Under the pieces are notes generated by a model, which ran no database searches, was not told the DNA's origin, and saw only the letters and a list, made by a program, of their open reading frames with translations. Shown piece by piece: positions 1-7,729 of a DNA stretch of 64,000 nucleotides (its first letter is position 1; every line of letters begins with the position of its first letter). The position numbers and the translations under genes are program-made. The DNA comes from Bacteroidales bacterium (GTDB lineage: Bacteria > Bacteroidota > Bacteroidia > Bacteroidales > P3): positions 1 through 64,000 of the forward strand of contig JAQVXZ010000002.1 in NCBI GenBank assembly GCA_028708845.1, given 5' to 3'.

Positions 1-591
1 CTTTCATTGGCAGCGGTTGTGATTACAGCTAATACTAATCCTTCTTCGTTGGTTGCTGTATGTTGTTTGTATCCATAATGTAAACGACCTCTCTTCTTCA
101 CCCACCTTGCTTCTTTATCAACTCCTGGCTTTTCTTTCTTTACTAGCTTACTTCTATTCTCTTTTTGTGGTTCTTCTTCTGTTTGCTCTTCTTGTGAATC
201 TTCTTCTCTATCTATAACAACCTCATATTCTGTCTTGCCTTTGGGTTTCCTTAATGTATCTACTACACTTGCATCTAATAAAATACCTTGCTTTACTAAG
301 ATGCCATGTATTACTAACTGTTTATTTATCTCTTTTAGGAGTTTGTCGTAAACTTTTCTTTTTGTCATTTCTGTACGAAAGCGACTTATTACACTATGGT
401 CTGGGCAATTGTCGTCCAAACTCAATCCTAAGAACTTACTAAATGATATCCTATCATTTACTTGGTCTTTTGATAAGTTGATCTATCTTCTCCCAATTTA
501 TTATTGAATTAATTTGATTGAAGAATACTTCTTTGACTTTTCTTTTATCTGCTGCAAGGTCTGCAAAACTTGTGAGTTCTATCTTATTCAT
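1..591 (-). pseudogene. IS5-family transposase, internally deleted and frameshifted, partial
   Basis: Reading the minus strand from ATG 591-589 gives MNKIELTSFADLAADKRK... for about 45 codons, then a stop. A different frame then opens with NDRISFSKFLGLSLDD and CPDHSVISRFR, continues through LLDASVVDT and RGRLHYGYKQHTATNEEG, and leaves the window. These are the N-terminal dimer-like region and the start of the DDE domain of IS5-family transposases such as IS1126 of Porphyromonas. Compared with my memory of that family, about 40 residues (the usual YDVILLFKMLLLETWYNLSD-type stretch) are missing at the frame change near 470-490, so this looks like an internal deletion with a frameshift rather than a programmed slip. 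The copy is probably inactive. The rest of the DDE domain is beyond the window. Confidence 0.85.
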
Positions 592-671
592 AATGCAAAG
601 ATACGCAAAATATATGACTTAACAAGCTGTATGTTAGTATTTAATGCTGATTTTTACCTTGCAACAGTCTT
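1..671 (-). mobile_element. IS5-family insertion sequence remnant, cut by window edge
   Basis: The left edge of the window lies inside an insertion sequence whose transposase is read on the minus strand. The 5' end of the transposase is at 591. The flank beyond it ends near 671 in GCAACAGTCTT (minus strand AAGACTGTTGC), which resembles the terminal inverted repeats of IS5-type elements in Bacteroidota. This end is inferred from resemblance; the other end lies outside the window, so neither the inverted repeat nor a target duplication can be confirmed. Confidence 0.6.
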
Positions 672-1000
672 ATTATTGGTGCAAAGGTAGTACCAGAGGC
701 CTGCTAATAGGTTACACAATAAAATAATAATATTACACAATTCACACATTCAGTTATAAATAAGTCTTAGAAATCTAATGCAGGGTTTGAAAAAAATTAG
801 AACCATAGATTAAATCCCATTGAATTAAATTGTTAGTTATTGTGATAAAAAAGTAAGAATTGGGAGTTTTGGAAGGTGTTAATAACAAAAAGAAGAACAA
901 GAGGATATAGAACCATTTTCATTTTTTATTAAATCTATGGGCTATTATGCAACAATATTTGTATTTTTGTTGTTTATTCTTTGTACTTTATGTTTGCTTT
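672..1000. other. Intergenic region between IS end and asparaginase gene
   Basis: No coding capacity is apparent. A TAnnTTTG box (TATTTTTG, 962-969) lies about 30 bp before the chosen asparaginase start and could be its -7 element, but I see no TTG -33 element at 19-21 bp. A box on the minus strand (TACCTTTG, 689-682) points into the IS. The rest is AT-rich without obvious repeats. Confidence 0.4.
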
Positions 1001-2014
1001 ATGAAAAGAATTTTGGTTATTTATACTGGTGGCACAATCGGAATGGTTAAGGATAGCAAGTCTGGTTCTCTTCTTCCCTTTGATATGTCTAAGATATATG
1101 AGGCTTTGCCTGTTTTAAGAGAATTTAATTGTGATTTAGACTCCTATCGCTTCGACCCAATTATTGATTCCTCTAATATGAAACCTGAATATTGGATTGG
1201 CCTGGTTGAAGTTATTGAAAAAAACTATGAGAAATACGATAGTTTTATTGTACTTCACGGAACAGATACTATGTCTTACACTGCATCAACTCTTAGTTTT
1301 ATGCTCGAAAACTTGAATAAGACTGTTATTTTGACAGGCTCACAACTCCCCCTTGGCATGATTAGGACTGACGGAAGAGATAATATTATTGGAGCTGTTG
1401 AGATTGCGAGTTCGGAGTCAATAAATATTCCAGAGGTTTGCATATTCTTTGAAGATAAACTCTATAGAGGAAACAGAACAACCAAGATTAATGCAGAGTA
1501 TTTCGAAGCCTTCTATTCAGGCAACTATCCTTCACTTGCTAAGGTGGGGATTAATATTTCATATAAGAAGAATCTCTTTCTTGAAAGCCCAAAAGGAGAG
1601 TTTAAGGCATACAAGAAACTAAATGATAATGTTGTAATAATTAAGATATACCCAGGCTTAAAGGAAGAATACTTTAGAGCAATGCTTTCGATGAGTGGTC
1701 TTGAAGGGGTTGTTTTGGAAACCTTTGGCTCGGGTAATGCTCCAACAGAGGAGTGGTTTATTTTGGCTCTCAAAGAGGCTATTGAAAGGGGGATAATTAT
1801 TTATAATGTTACCCAGTGTAAGGCAGGGGCTGTTGTGATGGGACATTATGAAACCTCAGCTCACTTAGCAGAAATTGGAGTTATTAGTGGGCATGATATA
1901 ACAACCGAATCGGCTATTGCAAAGCTTATGTTTGTTTTGGGCAACTATGAGAACAAGGAAGAAATTCTAAGTATGCTTACAAGTCCTTTGAGGGGTGAGC
2001 TTACAGTTAATTAA
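1001..2014 (+). CDS. ansA: Type I (cytoplasmic) L-asparaginase
   Basis: Hydrolyses L-asparagine to aspartate and ammonia in the cytoplasm. The 337-residue product has both catalytic threonine motifs of the family: TGGTIG at residues 9-14 and HGTDTM at 86-91, with the conserved lysine at 162 (TTKINAE). This matches E. coli AnsA (338 aa) in length and motif spacing. An upstream in-frame ATG at 947 would add 18 hydrophobic residues (MQQYLYFCCLFFVLYVCF) that do not resemble a cleavable signal followed by a periplasmic enzyme. Since the TGGTIG motif normally sits about 10 residues from the start, I chose the ATG at 1001. It is followed after 21 bp by a sugar kinase gene, and the next genes are closely spaced on the same strand, so a shared transcript is likely although the functions differ. 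Confidence 0.93.
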   Translation: MKRILVIYTGGTIGMVKDSKSGSLLPFDMSKIYEALPVLREFNCDLDSYRFDPIIDSSNMKPEYWIGLVEVIEKNYEKYDSFIVLHGTDTMSYTASTLSFMLENLNKTVILTGSQLPLGMIRTDGRDNIIGAVEIASSESINIPEVCIFFEDKLYRGNRTTKINAEYFEAFYSGNYPSLAKVGINISYKKNLFLESPKGEFKAYKKLNDNVVIIKIYPGLKEEYFRAMLSMSGLEGVVLETFGSGNAPTEEWFILALKEAIERGIIIYNVTQCKAGAVVMGHYETSAHLAEIGVISGHDITTESAIAKLMFVLGNYENKEEILSMLTSPLRGELTVN

Positions 2015-2035
2015 AAAGAAAAAGATATTTACGAT

Positions 2036-3031
2036 ATGGACTACAATAAAATCTTTAATCAGTTTAATGGTTTAAATATCCTAATTATCGGAGACGTAAT
2101 GATAGATTCATATATGTGGGGAAGGGTTGATAGGATATCACCTGAGGCTCCGGTTCCAATTGCAACAATTACTAGTGTTGAAGATAGATTGGGAGGAGCT
2201 GCAAATGTAGCCTTAAATATTAGGGCAATGGGGGCTAATCCTATACTATGCTCTGTTGTGGGTTCAGATCCAAAATCCAAACTCTTGCTTTCACTTATGA
2301 AGAAGCTTGATATGGATAACGAGGGTATCTATTTCTCAAAGTCAAGACCAACAACTGTTAAGACAAGAATAATAGGTAATAAGGTTCAAATGCTAAGAGT
2401 TGACCAAGAAATCAGCGATTGCCTTGAAGAAAAAGATGAGATAAACTTTATAAAAACCATAAAGGATATTATTGAAACAAAGAATATAGATGCTATTATC
2501 TTCCAAGACTACGATAAGGGTGTAATTACTCAAAATACAATTAGAGAAATTGTTGACCTTGCAAACAAAAAAGGGATTCCAACAACGGTTGACCCTAAGA
2601 AACGTAATTTTTTGGCATATAAAAACGTTACATTATTTAAACCCAACCTAAAAGAACTAAAGGAAGGCTTGAAAATAGATTTCGATTTACCTACAATTGA
2701 TAATTTGGTTGATGCCTCAAACCTATTGCAACACAAGCTCAATGCTGATATGATATTTGTTACACTTAGTGAATATGGAGTTTTTATTGCTGATTACAAG
2801 AAAACAAAGAACAATATGGTGATTATTCCTGCACACCAAAGAGCTATTTCCGATGTATCTGGGGCAGGAGATACCGTAATTAGTATTGCTACTCTTTGTT
2901 TGGCAATAAAACTTCCTTTCAAATCAATTGCAGAGATATCTAATCTCGCTGGAGGTTTGGTTTGTGAGCAAGTTGGAGTTGTACCTATTGATAAAGAACT
3001 TCTATTAAGTGAAGTGGAAAATAAATTATAA
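2036..3031 (+). CDS. rfaE1: PfkB-family kinase, RfaE1/HldA-like heptose 7-phosphate kinase
   Basis: A 331-residue ribokinase-fold protein. The N-terminal stretch IIGDVMIDSYMWGRVDRISPE and the GGAANVALN glycine-rich segment (about residues 53-61) are typical of the kinase half of bifunctional RfaE/HldE, which phosphorylates D-glycero-beta-D-manno-heptose 7-phosphate for lipopolysaccharide core synthesis. The PfkB signature with the catalytic Asp appears as SGAGDTV near residue 276. There is no nucleotidyltransferase domain, so this is a single-domain version, as is common in Bacteroidota. The substrate is inferred from family resemblance, and another sugar phosphate is possible. It lies 21 bp after ansA and 21 bp before the alcohol dehydrogenase gene. 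Confidence 0.85.
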   Translation: MDYNKIFNQFNGLNILIIGDVMIDSYMWGRVDRISPEAPVPIATITSVEDRLGGAANVALNIRAMGANPILCSVVGSDPKSKLLLSLMKKLDMDNEGIYFSKSRPTTVKTRIIGNKVQMLRVDQEISDCLEEKDEINFIKTIKDIIETKNIDAIIFQDYDKGVITQNTIREIVDLANKKGIPTTVDPKKRNFLAYKNVTLFKPNLKELKEGLKIDFDLPTIDNLVDASNLLQHKLNADMIFVTLSEYGVFIADYKKTKNNMVIIPAHQRAISDVSGAGDTVISIATLCLAIKLPFKSIAEISNLAGGLVCEQVGVVPIDKELLLSEVENKL

Positions 3032-3052
3032 ACCATAAAAACCCAAAACATT

Positions 3053-4204
3053 ATGAATAACTTTGAATTTTATAACCCTACAAGAATAGTTTTTGGCAAG
3101 GACACAATTAAGAAACTAAATAAATATGTCCCTAAAGATAGCAAAGTACTAATTACTTATGGTGGAGGAAGCATTAAGAGAAATGGAGTATACCAGCAAG
3201 TTATTGAAGCATTAGGCACAAGAGAAGTTTTTGAATTTGGAGGCATTGAACCAAACCCTCACTACGAAACATGTATGAAATGTGTGGATTATGCAAAAGA
3301 AAAGAATATCGACTTCATTCTTGCAGTTGGTGGAGGAAGCGTTATTGATGCTACGAAGTTTATTGCAGCAGCTTTTTATTATGAAGGCTACGCTTGGGAT
3401 ATTGTTGGACTAAGTAAGAAGGTTGAAAAAGCTCTACCTTTTGGCACGGTTTTAACCCTACCTGCAACAGGTTCTGAAATGAATGCTGGCTCTGTTATTA
3501 CCCTAAACGAAACAAAAGAAAAAAGATCTTTCCGCTCAGAGCTATGTTTTCCTAAGTTTTCTATCTTAGACCCACTTGTTACATTTACTCTTCCAAAGAA
3601 ACAAATCTCAAACGGCATAGCTGATACATTTATCCATGTTATTGAACAATACCTAACCTATCCTGTAAATAATCAAATATCGGATCGTTTTGCAGAAAGC
3701 ATCCTTATAACCCTTATTGAAGAATCTAAAAAGGTATTTGCTAATCCAGAGGACTATGATGTAAGAGCTAACCTGATGTGGGCAGCAACCTTAGGACTTA
3801 ATGGACTAATTGGCTCAGGCGTTCCACAAGACTGGGCAACACATATGATAGGCCATGAGCTTACAGTCCTTCACGGCTTAGACCATGGGGTAACTCTTGC
3901 GATTGTTTTGCCTGGTGTTATGAAGATTATGAGGGATGAAAAGGCTGAAAAGATACTTCAAATGGGAGAAAGAGTTTTTGGAATTAAAGATGGTGAAAGA
4001 GAAGAAAGGATAAGAAAAACTATAGAAGCAACAGAGGACTTCTTTATTTCTATTGGCATTCCTACTCGACTTTCAGATGTTGATTTGGATGAAAAATGTA
4101 TTGATCCAATTGTACAAAGAATGATTGAAAGGAAATGGTCTCTTGGAGAGAATGGTACAATTAATCCAGAGAAAGTTCGTTTAATCCTTTTAGATAGATT
4201 ATAG
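3053..4204 (+). CDS. yqhD: Iron-containing NADPH-dependent alcohol dehydrogenase, YqhD/BdhA type
   Basis: A group III metal-dependent alcohol dehydrogenase of 383 residues that reduces aldehydes to alcohols with NADPH in the cytoplasm. The nucleotide-binding motif GGGSVIDATK is at 93-102. The four metal ligands are visible as D191 and H195 (DTFIHVIEQY), H264 (ATHMIGHEL) and H278 (LDHG), exactly three positions before the numbering of the E. coli YqhD ligands. Length fits the family (387 aa in E. coli). The likely role is fermentative redox balance or aldehyde detoxification; which of these cannot be told from sequence. It sits between a sugar kinase gene and a PorT-like gene in a co-directional run. 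Confidence 0.92.
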   Translation: MNNFEFYNPTRIVFGKDTIKKLNKYVPKDSKVLITYGGGSIKRNGVYQQVIEALGTREVFEFGGIEPNPHYETCMKCVDYAKEKNIDFILAVGGGSVIDATKFIAAAFYYEGYAWDIVGLSKKVEKALPFGTVLTLPATGSEMNAGSVITLNETKEKRSFRSELCFPKFSILDPLVTFTLPKKQISNGIADTFIHVIEQYLTYPVNNQISDRFAESILITLIEESKKVFANPEDYDVRANLMWAATLGLNGLIGSGVPQDWATHMIGHELTVLHGLDHGVTLAIVLPGVMKIMRDEKAEKILQMGERVFGIKDGEREERIRKTIEATEDFFISIGIPTRLSDVDLDEKCIDPIVQRMIERKWSLGENGTINPEKVRLILLDRL

Positions 4205-4213
4205 AATCAAGAA

Positions 4214-4921
4214 ATGAAGCAAATACTTTTATTCCTCTCACTAACTCTTTTATTTACTTTAGGCTTAAAGGCACAGAAAAGCCCACAAAACTTACCTCAC
4301 TACGATGAAACAAGAATTCATTTTGGTGCTCTAATAGGCTATAATCAATTCTCATCACTTCTAAGAGTTAAAGACCCTTTGCCAGAGCCTGATAAAGTTA
4401 TTGGAATGAATAACCCTTCACAGCATGGTTTCCAACTTGGGGTGCTTGGAGATTTAAAATTATTTGAATACTTACGCCTAAGACTTAGCCCAACGCTTAG
4501 TTTTGGTGATAGAAGATTTAATTATAATATAATAGATTCTAGAGGGCTTTATATCACAGAGTCAACTAATGTTGAAGCTATTTACTTGGAAGCTCCTCTT
4601 GAACTTAAAATACAATCGAAACGTTGGAGAAATTTCCGCCCCTATCTAATTGCTGGTGGTAAATATGCTTATGACTTAGCATCTTTGAAAAATAAGAAGA
4701 TATCTGAAGAAGACCTTCTTCTAAGGCTTAACAATAACGACTGGATGTATACCTTTGGAACAGGGTTTGATTTCTACCTTCCTTACTTTAAGTTTGGAAT
4801 AGAAATAAAATCCTCTTTTAGCTTCAACAATATGCATATTCCAGAGAGTCATAAGCCATACTCTAACATAATAGATAAATATAAAACAAGAATATTTTAC
4901 GTAACCTTGACCTTCGAATAG
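4214..4921 (+). CDS. porT: PorT-family outer-membrane protein (type IX secretion)
   Basis: A 235-residue protein with a cleavable signal peptide (MKQILLFLSLTLLFTLGLKA, cleavage near residue 20). It then has alternating beta-strand patterns ending in an aromatic C-terminal strand (IFYVTLTFE), as in an eight-stranded outer-membrane barrel. The segment YLEAPLELKIQSKRWRNFRP followed by YLIAGGKYAYDL is characteristic of PorT, an essential T9SS component first known from Porphyromonas gingivalis (about 244 aa). Two predicted T9SS substrates elsewhere in the window (around 48.5-50.4 and 51.7-52.5 kb) are consistent with a working system. The start is 9 bp after the alcohol dehydrogenase stop. A generic outer-membrane-beta-barrel assignment is the fallback. 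Confidence 0.78.
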   Translation: MKQILLFLSLTLLFTLGLKAQKSPQNLPHYDETRIHFGALIGYNQFSSLLRVKDPLPEPDKVIGMNNPSQHGFQLGVLGDLKLFEYLRLRLSPTLSFGDRRFNYNIIDSRGLYITESTNVEAIYLEAPLELKIQSKRWRNFRPYLIAGGKYAYDLASLKNKKISEEDLLLRLNNNDWMYTFGTGFDFYLPYFKFGIEIKSSFSFNNMHIPESHKPYSNIIDKYKTRIFYVTLTFE

Positions 4922-4986
4922 GGTTTTAGTTATTAATTCCTAAGTCTTGAACCCCTGGGTCTTGAAATGGGCAAAAAACAAAAAAC

Positions 4987-6606
4987 ATGATAAAAGAATA
5001 TGAATTAAATGTATTGCCTGAGGAATTAGTTGATACCGAAACATTAATAAAAGCGATAGCTAGGAAAATTGGTGTTAGAACAGAACGCATTGCAGACTTT
5101 GAACTATTAAAGAAAAGCATTGATGCAAGAAAAGCCCTGATAACATATAGAATAAAGGTTCAACTAAGAGTTCTTGAATTAGAAAGACCTACTCTTGAAA
5201 AGATTGGGGAAGAAAAAGAAATTGAAGTAGAAATAGAGCCTCAAATTGAAACAATAGAGGTTGACAAATATCAAGATGTTCGTAATGCAAAGCCAGTTAT
5301 TGTTATTGGTGCAGGCCCCGCTGGTCTGTTTGCAAGTCTTAAACTTATACAAAAAGGATTTAGACCAATAATTATTGAAAGAGGGAAACCAGTAAGCGAA
5401 AGAAAAGTAGACCTTGCTCAAATTATCCGCCAAAAAGAAATAAATACAGAATCGAACTGGTGCTTTGGAGAAGGTGGAGCAGGAACCTTTTCTGACGGTA
5501 AGCTATATACTCGTTCCAATAAGAGAGGTAATATCAATGAAGTATTAGACCTTTTTGTTCAGCATGGAGCAGATAAAGAAATAATGATTGATGCCCATCC
5601 ACATATAGGAACTGATAGACTTTCAACAATAACTAAAAGTATTCGTCAGACGATAGAAACCTACGGTGGCGAATATCATTTCAACACAAAGGTTATTGAT
5701 TTAATTGTAAAGGACAATAAGATTAAAGGAGTTATTACTCAAAAAGGTGATAAGATAGAAAGCGAAATCGTTGTTCTTGCAACAGGACATAGTGCAAGGG
5801 ATATATATTACTTATTCCACGAGAAAAACTGGGCACTTGAGGCTAAGCTTTTTGCAATGGGAGTAAGAATAGAACATCCGCAAGAACTAATTAATCAAAT
5901 CCAATATCATACACCAAAATACTCTAAACTACTTCCGCCAGCTACTTATAACGTTACACATAGCACAAAAGATAAAGATAGAGGAGTCTTTTCTTTTTGC
6001 ATGTGTCCAGGAGGTATGATTATCCCTGCCTCAACTGGGAAAGAAGAACTTGTGGTTAATGGAATGTCTAACTCACTGCGTAATTCACCATTTGCAAACT
6101 CTGGCATTGTTGTTAATGTTAAAGAATCAGATGCAAAGAAGTTTTCCGAATTTGGACAATTGGCAATGCTAAAACTCCAAGAAGAGACAGAAAAGAATAT
6201 GTTTATTGCTGCAGATAAGACAATGGTTGCACCAGCACAGCGTTTGACAGATTTCATTAAAGATAGGAAATCATCAGCTCTTGCACCAAGCTCATATATT
6301 CCAGGACTTCTTCCTTCCAATATGAGTAATATACTACCAGAATTCATCTCTACAAACCTTAGGGATGCATTTCTTCACTTTGGAAAAACGATGAAAGGAT
6401 TTATTACTTCGGAAGCAAATATCATAGGACTTGAATCACGCACCTCATCCCCTGTTCGCATACCAAGAGATAAGGACTCACTTCAGCATATACAAATCTC
6501 AGGATTATATCCATGCGGAGAAGGTTCTGGCTACTCAGGAGGAATTACATCAAGTGCAATTGACGGCATAAACATTGCAGAAAAAATTGCAGAAACCTAT
6601 AAATAA
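4987..6606 (+). CDS. FAD-dependent oxidoreductase of COG2509 type
   Basis: A 539-residue flavoprotein with an N-terminal alpha-beta domain of about 95 residues and then a Rossmann FAD-binding site VIVIGAGPAGLFASL (about residues 99-113). The segment NWCFGEGGAGTFSDGKLYTR and the C-terminal GSGYSGGITSSAIDGI (second FAD contact) are diagnostic of the uncharacterised COG2509 dehydrogenase family. Substrate and partner are unknown. It is probably cytosolic, since no signal peptide is present. The gene starts 65 bp after porT, and an intrinsic terminator at 6651-6682 lies just past its stop. Confidence 0.88.
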   Translation: MIKEYELNVLPEELVDTETLIKAIARKIGVRTERIADFELLKKSIDARKALITYRIKVQLRVLELERPTLEKIGEEKEIEVEIEPQIETIEVDKYQDVRNAKPVIVIGAGPAGLFASLKLIQKGFRPIIIERGKPVSERKVDLAQIIRQKEINTESNWCFGEGGAGTFSDGKLYTRSNKRGNINEVLDLFVQHGADKEIMIDAHPHIGTDRLSTITKSIRQTIETYGGEYHFNTKVIDLIVKDNKIKGVITQKGDKIESEIVVLATGHSARDIYYLFHEKNWALEAKLFAMGVRIEHPQELINQIQYHTPKYSKLLPPATYNVTHSTKDKDRGVFSFCMCPGGMIIPASTGKEELVVNGMSNSLRNSPFANSGIVVNVKESDAKKFSEFGQLAMLKLQEETEKNMFIAADKTMVAPAQRLTDFIKDRKSSALAPSSYIPGLLPSNMSNILPEFISTNLRDAFLHFGKTMKGFITSEANIIGLESRTSSPVRIPRDKDSLQHIQISGLYPCGEGSGYSGGITSSAIDGINIAEKIAETYK

Positions 6607-6623
6607 ATAGCCCCTAAAAGCTA

Positions 6624-7262
6624 TTATTTCTCAATTATTGCAAGACATCTAAACCCTATTGGATTATCGATAGGGTTTTTTTGATGTTCAAGAGTATATT
6701 CTTTAACATTATCAGTAATACCATTAATCTTACCTCTTTTCTTATTTGACAATTTAGATAGAGGTGCATTATCAGTTATTTTAGCATAAGAAATTGCCTT
6801 TGCATAATCTTGTTGTGAAGGCAGAGTAAAGGTTATTTTCTTTACTCCCTTAACCTTATAATTATATACCTCAGTCCTAAATTTGCAATAATCAAGACAT
6901 TGACAATAAGAAACTCCAATCATAGGATAATCAGAATAAGACATCTTGTTTTTTGTTGATTCCTTAGTGAGGCCAATAGATAGTTTCGTAGGCGAATATG
7001 AGAAATACTTATTATAATGATTATTGAAAATAACGGTATCAAAGATTGTTGAAGCAAACTCTTTAGAATCTTCCCCATATTTGTTCTTAATATAATACTG
7101 ATACTCTCTCCAAGCATCAATTGATACCTCTGCATTATCCATATACTTCATTTCCTGACTATCAATTAATGACATATAGGGAATACTTTGAGCCTCCACA
7201 CTAATATTTCCTATTCCAAAAATCACAAAAAGCAAAATTACAATACATCTTATCTTATTCAT
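6624..7262 (-). CDS. Secreted protein with a degenerate formylglycine-generating-enzyme (SUMF1/GldJ-K-like) domain
   Basis: A 212-residue protein with a signal peptide (MNKIRCIVILLFVIFGIGNI, cleaved near VEA-Q at about 25). The second half shows the skeleton of the FGE-sulfatase fold. YPMIGVSYCQCLDYCKFRT corresponds to the usual YPVVGVSWEDA-AYC-WR block, FTLPSQQDYAKAIS to YRLPTEAEWEYA, NGITDNVKEYTLE to the GNVWEW block, and IGFRCL to the terminal GFR block. Tryptophans and glycines usual in active FGE are absent and the protein is shorter than usual (about 300 or more), so an enzymatic role is unlikely. GldJ, GldK and PorK of the T9SS share this fold, so a structural envelope role is possible but unproven. 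No -7 box was recognised upstream. Confidence 0.7.
   Translation of the reverse strand: MNKIRCIVILLFVIFGIGNISVEAQSIPYMSLIDSQEMKYMDNAEVSIDAWREYQYYIKNKYGEDSKEFASTIFDTVIFNNHYNKYFSYSPTKLSIGLTKESTKNKMSYSDYPMIGVSYCQCLDYCKFRTEVYNYKVKGVKKITFTLPSQQDYAKAISYAKITDNAPLSKLSNKKRGKINGITDNVKEYTLEHQKNPIDNPIGFRCLAIIEK
6651..6682 (+). terminator. Intrinsic terminator for the COG2509 gene, inside the convergent gene
   Basis: AAACCCTAT (6651-6659) pairs with ATAGGGTTT (6670-6678) across a 10-nt loop and is followed by a run of T. It faces the plus-strand gene ending at 6606. The hairpin lies inside the coding sequence of the convergent minus-strand gene, near its C-terminal end. Confidence 0.7.
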
Positions 7263-7518
7263 TGTTCTAATCTTATAGTTTAAAAAAATCTTATACTAAC
7301 TGATAGCATAACGCCACTAATAATGAAATTATTACAATACTTGTATCTAAAAAAACTATTTTTATCAAGTGTAAACCAAAATTAGGACTATAAGAAACAA
7401 GTGTAAACTATACTTAGTTTTAATTAGAAAATGCAAAGCTTGTTATATATGCCTCAAATCCTTATTCTGCAAGGGTTTGATAGGGTTTTAATTATTTGAA
7501 TTAGGCATTCCATGACGC
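7263..7518. other. Intergenic region upstream of the FGE-like gene
   Basis: AT-rich, with no open reading frame or RNA gene that I can support. It lies between the start of the FGE-like gene and the 22-bp palindromic array. No convincing TAnnTTTG promoter facing the FGE-like gene was found. Confidence 0.4.
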
Positions 7519-7606
7519 TATGTTGCCAACATAGAGGCTCTATGTTGCCAACATAACATATCTATGTTGCCAACAAAGGTGTTCTATGTTGGCAACATAC
7601 TCTCAT
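7519..7606. repeat. Tandem array of four 22-bp units with a palindromic 15-bp core
   Basis: Units start at 7519, 7541, 7563 and 7585, exactly 22 bp apart. Each is a 15-bp palindrome TATGTTGCCAACATA (7-bp arms around one base) plus a 7-bp spacer. Unit 3 ends in AACAAA instead of AACATA, and unit 4 carries the complementary centre (TATGTTGGCAACATA). The 7-bp spacers differ between units (GAGGCTC, ACATATC, GGTGTTC, CTCTCAT). The array lies beyond the 3' end of polA. The same core forms another array at 27582-27662. Confidence 0.95.
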
Positions 7607-7639
7607 CAAAGTAAAGAAAGAGAAAATTATTACAGCGAT

Positions 7640-7702
7640 TTAGAAGTTTGAAATAGGGTATTAAGAGTTTAGAATAATGAGTTAGTGGTTTAGAGTTTTG
7701 AT
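7640..7702. repeat. Three degenerate 21-bp units adjoining the palindromic array
   Basis: Units start at 7640, 7661 and 7682, a 21-bp period. They share a TTAG or TTAA head and an AGTTT or GGTTT core (TTAGAAGTTTGAAAT, TTAAGAGTTTAGAAT, TTAGTGGTTTAGAGT). Just after them, GAAACGAAGAT at 7713-7723, next to the polA stop codon, is the same word found in the arrays at 40.5 and 51.6 kb. Confidence 0.7.
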
Positions 7703-7729
7703 ATACTATTTTGAAACGAAGATGTAATT

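Noticed and set aside
682..689. TACCTTTG on the minus strand as a promoter reading into the IS
   Set aside because: It matches the -7 box, but there is no TTG at the -33 distance, and no intact gene follows to support it. It could be the old promoter of a gene split by the IS.
947..1000. Upstream start for the asparaginase gene at 947
   Set aside because: It adds a hydrophobic stretch before the TGGTIG motif that type I enzymes lack; the start at 1001 gives the family's normal length.
5946..6347. 133-codon minus-strand frame inside the COG2509 gene
   Set aside because: It is antisense to a well-conserved flavoprotein and has no family features or start signal.
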